Shown here: in pieces, positions 1 through 10,320 of the stretch
Layout of the letters: every line of letters begins with the position of its first letter
Numbering within the stretch: the first letter of the stretch is position 1
Assembly (NCBI GenBank): GCA_963970005.1
Contig: CAXAMN010018890.1
Coordinates: 318,001-382,000 of the forward strand
From: Durusdinium trenchii
Lineage: Eukaryota; Sar; Dinophyceae; Suessiales; Symbiodiniaceae
DNA length: 64,000 nucleotides
Reading direction: 5' to 3'
Program-made: the position numbers and the translations under genes
The notes under the pieces: generated by a model
The model's database searches: none
What the model was told of the DNA's origin: nothing
The model's input: only the letters and a program-made list of their open reading frames with translations

Positions 1-3000
1 TTGCTATCCACCATGAAACCAAGCCTGCTTCTCCTGTGCAGCTTTCCTGGACCCCTCGTAAGGAAAGCAGCAAGTTCGGATCGCACACTTCCAAATTTCT
101 TGTAGCACAAAAGTCGATCTGCACGATTTCCAATGGAAATTGTTCAGCGTATCTGAACGTGATCTTGGCACCAAATGCTCGGTGAAGGTAACACGATTCA
201 CCAAATACATCCAAATACTCTATATACTCGTAGATATCGATACTCGTAGACGTAAACCTTCAGGAGCGACCTGGTGATCGCACCTTCATCATCATATCAT
301 CCTTCATCGTGGTTTCGAACTCAAATGGAAATCTGATGCCTGTATGATACAATCTGACCATATCTGACCCATCTTCTCGTGAATGATGTCTAACACCTGA
401 TGCCTCTCTTGTCAACCCTCACAAGAAACACTCCTTCTAGGACGTGCATGGAATTGCCACATGATCCATATTGATCCATCACCAAATTACAATAAGCTAA
501 CTGATGAATTCAACCCCCCGAAGAATGGTGCAAACAATTTCACCAACAAATCCTTATGTGATGTTGACCCCGACCCGCTTTCAGCAGCCCACTTCGACCC
601 ACTTCATCCCACGCAACGCACGCCGAAACGCCACGCCGCGCGGCAGCCGCGCCCCAACGCGGTCCCTCCTTTCGGCTCACCGGCTTCTTGGCTCCACATA
701 AGTGCCGGATGGACCTCAGGTCGAACCCGTTTGTCAAGCACCCAAAAACCGTCGCCCCAGATGGTTCAAAAAACAGCGCCATAGTGATCAGGGCGGCGTC
801 AAATCCGATCTGAGCAGTGTGACGATGTGTGACGATGTGTGGCTGTCCCCAAATCTGAAGCAGGGCTGAATTGCCAAAGGGCTGCATGAACTCTGATGCG
901 CTCAATGAGTGAAGGGGTCTAAATGTGCCAAATACCTTCAGCCGTGTACGGAACCTGCTCTTAAATGACATATCATACCTACATATACCTACTGTATATA
1001 CTTTGAGGCTATCATGGTCTATCTTATTTACCAGTAACAGTGGATGATGATGATTAGTAAAGGCCTAGTTCAAAAATAGTAGTAATAATATGTGATAATG
1101 GTATATATGGTGTGTGATACTGACAGTTACAGGCAATAGGACAAACCCAACACATACTCAAAGTGGACGTCCACCTCTATGACGGTGGCACCAAGCTGCC
1201 CCTGCTTGGTCCTTGCCGTTCTCGCGAAGCCGCCCAGCATGCTTCCAGTCGCGCGATGAGGAACATGCACTGCGTCTTTCTTCAGAGCCACATCGTGCAA
1301 ACCAGCAGCTGCTGTCGTCTGATTTCGCCAAAACTGTCCACGGTCGCATCGCTGCGATCTCTGCAGCTGCACGCAGCTCTGCACGTGCCAACGGAATTGC
1401 TCTAGCAGGCTGGGGTTGGCACTGGTCACTCAGATTTGTCCGACTGCGCACTTGGCCTTGGACGCTGTAATTATGTATCCAGGCACGCATACCGATGGGG
1501 CGATGTCTTTCTCTTGCCTGCAGCTACCCGAACAATTCTGCCAGACCGGCAGGTGCTTAGACCTTCTGGGCTCTGAACATCATCTGTTAACTCACCTTGC
1601 ATGAATTACTGTACTTTGCAGAACCTTTTTGCACTGTTGTGAAAGTCATGGGGTCGACCATGCACACCCCCACGCGAAGAAACCGAGTGACGGATCCCGC
1701 GGATCCCGCGCGGAACGCGAAGGGAGGGCAGGCACGAGTCCCGATGAAGGCCATGCGACAACCGGTCAAGGCCTGCTGTGCCGGTCAGCTACCGATCTCA
1801 GGTCTGCTGTGCTTCGCATGGGGTCGGCGTTGCTTCGCTGGTCTTGCCCTGTTGCACCTGTTGCACAAACGATTGGTCTTGCCCCCACTTGAGAGTTGTG
1901 CAAGCACTGTGGACCTGATCCATGTCCAAAGGGGACAACACATTGGAAAAGATCAAGCAGGTGGCGAAGAAAAATAGACGTCTCCACTCCACCCTTCTAC
2001 ACAAGGCCAGTCAGGTCGTGAAACTGTCAGATCCGATTGCAACCCTCTGAGGCAAGTGACACCAGGATATCCAGGGGCGGAGGCAAGATGTGAGCCTGGC
2101 AGCAGCGATGGTGGATCCATGGGCATTATAGTCGAGGGTCAAGTTGAAAGCAAAATAAAAATAAATATATATATATATATATCATGTATACCGCCATGTT
2201 TGTTCTGAGATGTTGGAGGTGGAGCTGTGTCGAAAACCCTGAACACGAAAACGGGTGGGCTTCCTCATCAACCCAAAAACACCCAACAAATCCTCCTTGG
2301 AATTCAGCCTGGCTCCCCATTCATTCAACAGGACATTCCCACATCCGGGTTAGTCCCAACAACCAAAACAACCACTTCCACCCGTTGATTGAGGCCTTTT
2401 TGGACGCTGTTCAGAACCTTCCGCAGCTCCTGGACGTCCGCCTTCGTCCGCCTTTCGTCCGCAGCTCAGCTCGACGGCCTCGCCTCCGGGGAGGCGAACT
2501 CTAAGACGGCATCCACGCGGTTGAAGGCCCATTCTCGCTTCGAGGAGTCCTTGTTCGCCACCTGCAGTAGTGGGGCATATGGCAGACTCCGTGGGGGTTC
2601 GAACCCCCACGGAGTCTGCCAGGGCCATGAGCTTCACCTGCAGGTTTCTGCCTGAAACCACCCAAATGTATACATGGAGTGTGAGGGCAGGGATGGAGAT
2701 GGATGGTCGATGTGGGATCTTATCTTAATGTTTCTGCTGCGACTCAAGGTGGGACTACTCACCAAACATTCTTTTTTGCTGGGAGACCGGGAGACTCCTA
2801 TAGATAATTACTTCGCTCCTGTGACCGGAGATGTGCCTCGTAGACGACGCGGAGATGTAGGACGGAAGAGGTGGTCTTGAAGGGAGCGCTGTCCGGTCCC
2901 AAAACCTCTGACTGGGTCACCCGAGACCCATTCCTCGAGGAAGGGCCACCCCCTCTGTCACGTCCACCCCAAGAAGGAACTCCTCCATTACCGGCCGCCA

Positions 3001-3555
3001 CTGGGTTTCCATAGGTTTCCAGTCAAATGCTCCTGGTTTGTGGTGAAATTCCCTCAGGATCTATTGAGCGTTCACCAGGAGAGATTGATCCCAGACCGGC
3101 CTATGCCAATAGGACCCACACACTCCATCCATGGGACTGGCATGTTCACCTTATGATCCTTGTGCAACACCTTTACACCCCACCAGGGGTGGTCATCACC
3201 CGTTTGGGTCACAAACAAACAGGTGCCAAGTGGTGCAAAGCTTCGGGGCGGAGGTCGAAATCACACATCACACGGCAAGATGTGAACATCTCGCTCCGGC
3301 TGAGGCGTCCGGACATAGGTGTCATTCCTGAGGGCAGCGAGGGCGACCATTTGGCCGACGTGGCAGTGGAAGAAAGTGTTCAATTAGTAGGTTGTCCAAG
3401 GATGTCCAAGGGCACTGTGTATTAAACAAAGGTCTTTTCAAAATGTGTCAATTATGTTTAAATATGTCCAAGGTTTTCGGAGGGAGGAACCCTTTGGGCA
3501 AACGCAATGGCCTCTGAGCAATCACCTCCGATTGTGCTGCGTAGTATGGCTTAGT
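1..3555. other. Unassigned DNA
   Basis: I see no gene that can be supported here. GC-rich islands (about 600-720, 1190-1400 and 2400-2620) alternate with AT-rich DNA, and a TA microsatellite lies at about 2165-2183. All open frames are shorter than about 145 codons, overlap on both strands and carry no recognisable domain. The islands could be short exons of an intron-rich gene, but none could be tied to a protein family. Confidence 0.6.
2581..2620. repeat. Perfect 40-bp palindrome with tRNA T-arm-like centre
   Basis: The 20 bases at 2581-2600 are the exact reverse complement of 2601-2620, with no spacer. The centre reads GGGGGTTCGAACCCCC, which resembles a tRNA T-arm and a Pol III B box (GGTTCGANNCC). 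The outer part (GCAGACT/AGTCTGC) could pass for an acceptor stem. No D-arm or anticodon arm lies between the halves, so this is not an intact tRNA gene. It may be a tRNA-derived relic or a transposon terminus. Confidence 0.9.
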
Positions 3556-3695
3556 TCATATATTGGAAGATGCTGGGAGTGTATCTTTTCTGTTGTCATT
3601 CAGGGACTCTTCCCGGAAGCTATCCAGTAGATTGTCGACTTTAGGTCTCCAGCGGTATAGTTTCTCAAGCTGCTTCACGTCGGAATGGATCGACG
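3556..3695 (-). CDS. Candidate terminal exon, TRPM-like channel C-tail
   Basis: The minus-strand frame is open for about 46 codons and ends in TGA at 3556-3558. It encodes a charged, helical-looking peptide (SIHSDVKQLEKLYRW, then VDNLLDSFREESLNDN) with realistic amino-acid composition. A CTAG acceptor-like site sits at its 5' end (about 3696). It lies 340 bp downstream of the S6-like exon in the same orientation and could be the hydrophilic cytoplasmic tail. No domain is recognised in it, and its link to the channel rests on position and strand only. An intervening exon would be needed to match the reading phase. Confidence 0.3.
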
Positions 3696-4032
3696 CTAGT
3701 GGTCGACGCACCCATCCAATGCCCCATGTTCAAACAAAAACGATGTGCCAGTACGTGCCACTGCTCCTCAAAGAACAGGAGATTCGGAGATACGCACTTG
3801 TCATACCTTTCACTTGTCATACTGAAACCCCCAGTTCGAGGAACTGCTCATTGCTCATGCCTCAGATATTAAAATATAGTATCAGAAAGAAGCACTCTTA
3901 TTTTGGGTGGAGATGGATCTTTGACCCATCAGTCTTTGATCCATTGGCATACCAAGTTGACCGATCAGGTCTGGAATCTTTCATCTTCATCCATCTGACA
4001 TCATCCGACTTGGTCGTCCGCCAAGAGGCAAC

Positions 4033-4085
4033 ATGGCAATCAGCAAGTTCACCAGCAGCACATTGGAAGCCAGCGACAAGAGGTA
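4033..4085 (-). CDS. Candidate exon: S6 helix of TRPM-like cation channel
   Basis: The minus strand encodes YLLSLASNVLLVNLLIAM. TRP channels of the melastatin group end their pore domain with a closely similar S6 segment, in which a tyrosine-led helix runs into NxLLxNLLIAM. The exon would start after TTCTTACAG and end in phase 2 at AT|GTTGCC, so the final Met codon is completed by the next exon. The segment would line the inner half of an ion-conducting pore in a membrane. The motif is the strongest single piece of evidence for a conventional gene in this window. Boundaries are inferred by eye and the phase with the preceding candidate exon is not resolved. Confidence 0.5.
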
Positions 4086-4520
4086 CTGTAAGAAACTCAC
4101 CTGAGTCGTCTTCGGTGATTCATGCGAGAGGTCCACCTCGTCCGAACGATCTTTTGCTCTTGCGCCCACGATTTTGTGCAGGGACAAAACATCAAGAGAT
4201 CTAGCTTGGGTATGCTTTGGTAGTACAATCTTTTTTTCGCAATGACACCTCTCACGGCTCAGATTTTGGACCTATGCTGCGATCCTCAGTCGACGACACA
4301 TGTTTTTGGAGTCCAATGAGTCCAAATGTAAAGCCAGGTTACCACAGCTGAGAGTGGTTTTTAAGGATGCGTTGATCCTTTTAAATTTGCATGAAATTAC
4401 AGTATAAGTATACAGTATTTATATAAAAGAAACAGCGACTTCTGCGCAAAAAGACCTACTGTAAACTGAGAGCTCCCACACATGTTGTTTACGTGTTTTT
4501 TTGTTTTCACCATTCAACAC

Positions 4521-4646
4521 CGCAGGTGATGTACCACGGCCAGTCGGCAATGGGGTTTCCGGGAGTAGTTGTCAAGTAATTCTTTGTCAACGCCAATGCA
4601 AAGGGATCCCCAGCAAGACCCTCTAAGGCCCAGCTGAACCATGAGG
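4521..4646 (-). CDS. Candidate exon: pore-to-S6 segment of TRPM-like channel
   Basis: A minus-strand frame begins after the acceptor-like CTGTAG and ends at TGCG|GTGTTG. It encodes a tryptophan-rich stretch (SWFSWALEGLAGDPF ... IADWPWYITC). The final WPWYITC, followed by the YLLSLASN of the next exon, fits the place where TRPM proteins have a short aromatic stretch leading into S6. The upstream candidate exon could join it in phase 1 if a GA-AG intron is used, a type reported from dinoflagellates. The middle of the peptide has no clear TRPM counterpart, so the assignment depends on its neighbours. Confidence 0.4.
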
Positions 4647-5124
4647 CTACAGGACCACGGAGGTACCATTTGTCGCGTCCATGTCGCGTCCGAGTTTGTC
4701 AACTCCCAGGCTTTGTGACGAAGAGCGTCTTAAAACTGGTAAGACTTATGACTCAAACTTATGAGCCAGAAACTCCGGGAGTTCAGCCCTTGTGCCTTTT
4801 GTCCCTCCTGGGATGCAGCCCAGCCACACAAATCTTCAACGACCAGGGTAAGTTTTCCTCCGTGCCCTCCAGGTTCACATCGCCTAGAGCGGAAAACGGT
4901 ACACGCCGCGGTTTACGCCGCGGTTCACATGTTGACATGACAATGTACGAGATTGTATGAGTATCTTTTTCATCTAAAACAGATCACCTCTCATGATGAG
5001 GTGTGTTAAATTTTCTTGTGACAGAAGAAGGATTGTGAACATATGCAACATGGATATTCTTGCCCATGAGTCATATGCTGCAAGTCTTCAGTTTTGGACC
5101 CATCCCAACGTGACCATCACCATC

Positions 5125-5187
5125 CTTCCAAGAGGCCGAAAATGGCCCAGAAGCCCCAGGTGACGCCTGGCCGGGGCCAAAGAGCCA
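5125..5187 (-). CDS. Candidate exon: pore helix of TRPM-like channel
   Basis: The minus strand encodes VTWGFWAIFGLLEG. The FWAIFG core resembles the pore helix and selectivity region of TRPM channels, where an aromatic-W-x-I-F/Y-G-E motif is usual. The upstream end could be the acceptor GGCCAG at about 5167, or the frame may extend to about 5187. A GA-type donor after GAAG (5125) would give the right phase for the next candidate exon. The frame stays open further upstream (to about 5460), including KLDHLGHLRKWVIANALKE at about 5350-5430, which may be another exon. Sequence alone cannot settle the boundaries. Confidence 0.4.
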
Positions 5188-5970
5188 CTGTGTGACCCGC
5201 GTTTCGAGCGGGTATAGACGCGCTCTCTGCACCTGTGGGTTTTTGCGACGCTGATGGGAGCGATGGAAGCGGCTCGTTTGGCCGCAAACATCGGTTCACA
5301 TCCTCAAGGGTTCCAACTACTTCCCTGCAAGGTTCGGTAAAATATTTGGGGTGGGTTTGGAGTGGTTCTTTGAGCGCATTAGCGATGACCCATTTCCGCA
5401 GGTGTCCAAGGTGATCAAGTTTCTTTTCTGGACCATTTCGACCACCTTCGCGGCAAAGTGACATCAGTGAATTTCGAGGACACCACGACCCTGGCCCTGC
5501 AAAAATGGGCCTTTGATGGGCTATGGCGGCTTTGGGCTATGGACAAATTGAATCAAATTGACTGATTTAACTAACAACCGTCTTGGACATTGTGATTTCA
5601 TCCTAGAAAAGGACCATCGATCGCACCTCCCCAATTTCCTCCCAAACAAAATCAACAAACGAACCGCCAAGTCAAGGAGAGGGAGGTTCTTCTCCAGACG
5701 AAGGGAACACGCCCTGATAAGGGAGAACCTACTTCAACAAGGGCGCGGGTCGAATCCACTTATAGATCTTGTTCCAACACTAACCATTACCAACCTGTTC
5801 TTTCGATGTTTTCGGCCCATTTAAGTCATGGTCGTCTGGACTGCCAAGAAAAAAAGCACCCGCTCCCCAACGATTTCATGGGAACAAGAATTCCAGCGGG
5901 ATTTCATGCTAGTTCATGCCTTCTTGTCTGGTTCCATGGTGTGCATTTCTCGGTTGTTCTGCATGTAAAC

Positions 5971-6138
5971 CATGCCGAAATCATGGCGGTCAACCGCGTG
6001 CCCGACAGCTCGTCGCCCTCCGATGAAATCGCGCGCCGACCTTGGCTCCATCGCGCTTGGTGCGTGGGGTATAGGATGGGCGTCAAAGAGCAACTGAAGC
6101 CCAATGAGATGATGCCCAGGAGCACCAGGAATTGTGTC
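5971..6138 (-). CDS. Candidate exon: S5 helix of TRPM-like channel
   Basis: After an acceptor-like TTTCTTCGCTGAG, the minus strand encodes a hydrophobic helix, QFLVLLGIISLGFSCSLTP (about 6075-6133), then a hydrophilic stretch. In TRPM channels S5 is a similar Phe/Leu-rich helix with a late phenylalanine-glycine pair, following the S4-S5 linker. Here it follows the linker-like exon at 6.6 kb in the same orientation. A GT donor is possible at 5970 (GGCATG|GTTTAC). The phase with the upstream exon is unresolved, so a microexon or a different acceptor may be involved. Confidence 0.42.
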
Positions 6139-6558
6139 CTCAGCGAAGAAACAACTGCTCAGCACTCTGTTCAGCTGAACTCAGCTGCTGCTCAGCTATG
6201 TCTAGATTCTTTCACATGGTTTTTGCAGACCCAATCCTGCACTCAAGTGGTACATGATGGGACCCATCAGGCCGGCTAGCCTGTGCTCGTCAAAGATGCT
6301 CTCAGGCTATCTACGCCTCACCTGTGCATTTCTTCGTGGATATCTCAACCTCAAAACTCAAGGATAGTCAAAACCAACCAATTGTTGCACAAGGATTTAT
6401 GGAAATTAGTATGTGGATTTGAGCAACATGTTCTGAGATGGATTCACTCACAATCACTCACAGTTGAAGGTTAGGTCATCATATCCTAGTATATCTCAAA
6501 GACTTGGGGGATCAACAGCATCCGCCTGGATGCGCACGCCAACACTCTGTGTGCGCAC

Positions 6559-6667
6559 GCCAAGTGGCGTATCCTGTGCCATGCCAAAGACCGTGAAGAG
6601 CAGGGTTCCGAAGTATTCCGAGAGCTCAAAGATCTGTAGCAGTCGAACATAGCAAGGCAGCAGGTTC
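6559..6667 (-). CDS. Candidate exon: S4 and S4-S5 linker of TRPM-like channel
   Basis: After the acceptor-like CAACTCAG, the minus strand encodes NLLPCYVRLLQIFELS, then YFGTLLFTVFGMAQDT. TRPM and related TRP channels carry a comparable segment: an arginine-containing S4, then G-x-x-hhhhxxM-x-x-D in the linker before S5 (h, hydrophobic). The match to GTLLFTVFGMAQD is good. The exon may end at a GA donor (6574) or a GT donor (6559). This exon, the S5-like exon, the pore-like exon and the S6-like exon lie in the correct N-to-C order on one strand within 2.7 kb. That order is the main reason for calling one gene. Confidence 0.45.
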
Positions 6668-7383
6668 CTGAGTTGGCCAGGCGCCCAGGTGCTACTCAGT
6701 TGGTCGGAGAACATACCAAAACAATCGCAAAACCACCCTGAGCAGCCCAAATCCCAAAAACACCAATTTCAAACACAAAATCAGTTGCGTTACTTCTATC
6801 TTTTTGTTTGATCCCAAAGCAGTCCCACCCCAAAAGAATCTCAAAATGCACTGGTGATCGACCCGGTTGAACCGCCTCCGTTGAACTGGCTCCGTCCGCC
6901 GAGCGTCAGGGCGTGCACTGAGTTCACCGTCTGTTCAGACAAGGCCCAAGGGACCAGGCACCACCTGAAGCACCGACGACTCCCACGTCGGCGAGAGAAA
7001 GTCCAAACCGGCGACCGCAGCGGGGGCGAAACTCGGAGGGGCCGAGTTTAGCTCGACTCACCGAGAATTACGAGGAGGAATGGAGGGAAAAACGATGAAA
7101 CAAGGCTAAATGTGGCATGCCTGCGCAGTGTGAGGAAGCTGAGGAAGGTTACGATAGTGATGCGGATGATGTACGCAATGGTCCACAAGCGCGTCCAAAC
7201 TTTTGGCCATCATCTACTGCTGTAAGTCTGTTTGGTAGGTAATTCAGGTCTAATGGAAGCGGGCAACGACCATGGTTGCATAGACAGATATAGACAAATA
7301 ATGACAAATAGAGGTCTATGATGGACTATTTGAATCTGTGTGAAAACCTATCCATGCTGAGATCCGGATCTTCCGTATCAAAC

Positions 7384-7452
7384 CAATAGTTCGAACCCGC
7401 CAATGTAGGCCGCCTTTACACGCGTCCAAAACCAAAGAGAACAGAACAAATC
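7384..7452 (-). CDS. Possible exon upstream of S4 of the TRPM-like gene
   Basis: A 69-nt minus-strand frame lies between a good acceptor (TATTCTCTCAG) and a GT donor (TTG|GTTTGA). It encodes 23 residues, DLFCSLWFWTRVKAAYIGG and FELL. Its place before the S4-like exon would suit the S2-S3 region. There is no decisive motif. It is included because the splice-like ends, length and orientation fit the candidate gene. Confidence 0.2.
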
Positions 7453-7944
7453 CTGAGAGAATATAGACAAAACATAACAAAACACTTCTTCTAGGCAAAC
7501 GGGTCCTTGTTCTGCAGAACTGAAGCACTGGCCCGCTCCAGCGTGCTTTGTCTTGAAGCGTTGGGTCGACAATTTGGCGGAGCGAAGTGCTGTGCTGTGT
7601 TTTGCGAAACGCACTTCGCAACTCCGCAACGTTCACAAAATAGATCATTTTAGTCCACAATTGGCCATTCTCTAAAGGTGACCAGTTTTTAGGAAAATGC
7701 ATTACTTTGCATTCACCACCTAACGCGAGCCCCACTCGAGACAAACAATGCATTCGCATTTCTGTTTCCCAGTCCATTTGCAGCTCACATGCTGTTGTCA
7801 GGTAGCGTGATGTGTCCAGCTGCTTTCAAGCCCATTGACCCAGGTTCAGCCTGGAAAGGCGTCCCCACTTTAAGTTGCCAATGAATAATTGCATCTTCCC
7901 AAAGAAGCACATCTACTAGAAAATGCTACGCGCCTCTTTGTGTT

Positions 7945-8335
7945 TGTGAGCATGTCTTTCTGCTCAGCACATTTCTTTTGCCGTGAGCGATCGCGAGCGC
8001 GTTCTGTTTGTACACACATGTGTTAGCGGCACATACATTTCCTGCACCAAAGTCTTCCACATCCCCTAGGAACATGGTGCAGTTTTCTCCGTTCGGAACA
8101 TGGTCCTCATTCTCTTCCAACAATCACATAGTTTTTGCTGCATCGTCCAGATGCGTTGGGCTCGCGCAAATTTTCAGGCACGCTCGTTTCTTCTCTTGAG
8201 TACGTTGTTTCCCATGAGTGCATTGTTTCCCTTGAGTGCGGTTCTGCTCGTGAGCGCGTTTCTTGCCTTCAGTGCGCTTCTGGTGGTGAGTGCTTGGGTG
8301 CGTGTCAGCATGTTTCTTGTCCAATATGTGTTGGG
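7945..8335. repeat. Degenerate minisatellite, unit about 20-23 bp
   Basis: Diverged units of the form TTGAGTGCGTTNTTTCCC with GAGTGCGTT/GAGCGCGTT cores recur, most clearly at 8195-8330. They keep a 99-codon plus-strand frame and an 89-codon minus-strand frame open. Both are low-complexity by-products, not genes. Confidence 0.55.
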
Positions 8336-9865
8336 TTTTCCTATGGGTGTGAATGCAGTTCTTGCCCTGATAACTCTTGTTGGACACGAACACGAGTAAG
8401 CAGATCTACTCAGCTACCACATCTACAACATTGGATGTGGCATACGCTCTACTCAGACCAGCACTACTCCGGTCCCAAAACTTATGCGTGCGTTGGCCGG
8501 GAATGTCCATTTAAACATTAATTAGTATATAACATTGCTGACCAATTTGACAAAGCAAAGTCATAGTACATAAGTGGTTCTTTCTTCTTCCCCTCTGATA
8601 GACCGGCCTATGGATCCAGTATGATCTCTCCGATCTCAGATCCATGGACCGGTTCAAGATCTAGAGCCGTGGTGGAATTCGGGGAAAACCTCATTGGCTC
8701 AAAACTTCTTCGTTGGGTTTGCCAAAAAGAAATCCTTAAGTCGCCTGCCCTATATAGAACAGTGCTACTGCTATTTTCACTTTTTTTTCTGAGCACTCGA
8801 TGTGAGCAGTCACATTCCTTTAGTACCTTTAGTGTTACATAGCGTCAAACACCCTTGAACCATGATTATTGCTCTCAACGACCCCTGAAGGAGGAGACCT
8901 ACGGTACACATGTCTCACACCTCATCTTAGTCTCCTTGGTCAGTGGCCAAATGGCAGGTGCCATCCCTCTGCATCCCTCTGGCAGGCAGGCCCAATTCCC
9001 GAACCGAGGGCACCAAAGGATGAGGCCGATCAGCAAGGTAAAGATCAGAAGCACGTCCAAGCCATTCCAAATATTCATGTATTGACCTGAGTACCCACGG
9101 AGTCAAAAACAGTCTTTTGTTGGGCAGCCCAAGTATTCATTGAAGCGTCTTCTGGCCGGATTTTCCGACTCTTGGTTGTTGCTTTGTAGTCTCCCCTGGA
9201 TTGGCTTGGGACCTCCTTTGTTTGGATATAGATGGATATAGTATATATATATATATATATGTTGAGATAGTCCTAACTCTCGGATGACGAGTCATTCCCA
9301 CAGAACTAACTTATGACTGCCTCGCCGGGTAGTCATTTTGATCCACCATGAAGAAACGCACGTTCATGGGTCATGGAGACTTCAACGCCTAGGGAAAGAA
9401 CAGCTGCGCAGCTGCCCGAGCCGTGCTTCCTACGCCTGGAGTGAAGGACCCATAGCAAAAACATGATCGGAACATATGGGAACACTCTTTGGCAGGGGCT
9501 ACGTCATGGACAGCGATGCTTTTTGGTTGGAGTCTCTTGCAACAAATTCTGCTCGCAACTCAAAGCGTTGGCACCGGTGGAGCTCTTTCCTGTCCCTTTC
9601 TTGATCTTCCACTGCGCGTGTGTTTGTCTTGAGAAGGCCCAGTGACTCTTCAATGCCCCCAGTAATCACACATCAACGAGCCAGGCCAGGCAGGTCCATG
9701 AACTATAATCAGGAGAAGAGAAGTGTCCAAAGAATTCCATCACTCCTCATGTCTCAACTCTGACCTGGCCTAGCAGCAGCCTGCAAGGGGTCCGTCCGAG
9801 TTTGACGTCGCCGCTCTGGACCGATCCAGGCGACCAATCGATCCCTTCGCTTGGAGTTGCAACGC

Positions 9866-9960
9866 CTCGATGAGGCTCAACGAGATGCCCCACACGAAGA
9901 GCACCAGGCTCAGCAGCCAGGCCTGCAGCGCTGAGGCCAGCTGAGCCGCCGTGCCGGGGG
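9866..9960 (-). CDS. Possible transmembrane exon (S1/S2-like)
   Basis: After the acceptor CCCTTTCAG, the minus strand encodes a hydrophobic helix, AWLLSLVLFVWGISLSLIE, in 95 nt. It ends at a possible GC donor (GAG|GCGTTG). A TRP-type channel could use such a helix as S2, with its characteristic glutamate. It is 3.2 kb upstream of the S4-like exon on the same strand. The helix is convincing as membrane-spanning, but membership in the channel gene is inference. Confidence 0.3.
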
Positions 9961-10204
9961 CTGAAAGGGCCCGCCCGGTACGGTGGTTGTTGGCACTCTT
10001 GGCACGTAGGATTTGGCACTTGGGATCCACAGATCCGACCAAATCTACGTGCAATACGTGCTTTCTTCAGTTGCGCCTCGACATAGTGATTATGTATGAC
10101 TCCATTTTGATCTTTTGGATCCATTGACTGCAAGAAACTCGACACAAAAACGAGACTCCCACAATCTCCCAGTGCCTCCTTCCAGCCATCTTCCAACCTC
10201 TCAC

Positions 10205-10320
10205 CCTCTCATCCCGAGCACGCGCAGGCGCACCTCGTACCCGGTGGAAAAGAGGACAAAGTGTGAATAAAGAAGCACAAAGGTGACTCCTTGGGCCGGC
10301 GGCTCGCTCTCGGAGGGTGG
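10205..10320 (-). CDS. Possible transmembrane exon (S1-like)
   Basis: The minus strand encodes GVTFVLLYSHFVLFSTGYEV then a basic tail, ending at a clear donor (AGAGG|GTGAGAGG). It lies directly upstream of the helix-encoding candidate exon at 9.9 kb. Joining the two as drawn leaves the phase off by one base, so at least one boundary is wrong or another exon intervenes. Confidence 0.2.

Noticed and set aside
2581..2620. tRNA gene
   Set aside because: A T-arm and acceptor-like stem are suggested, but no D-arm or anticodon arm lies between or upstream at the right distance.
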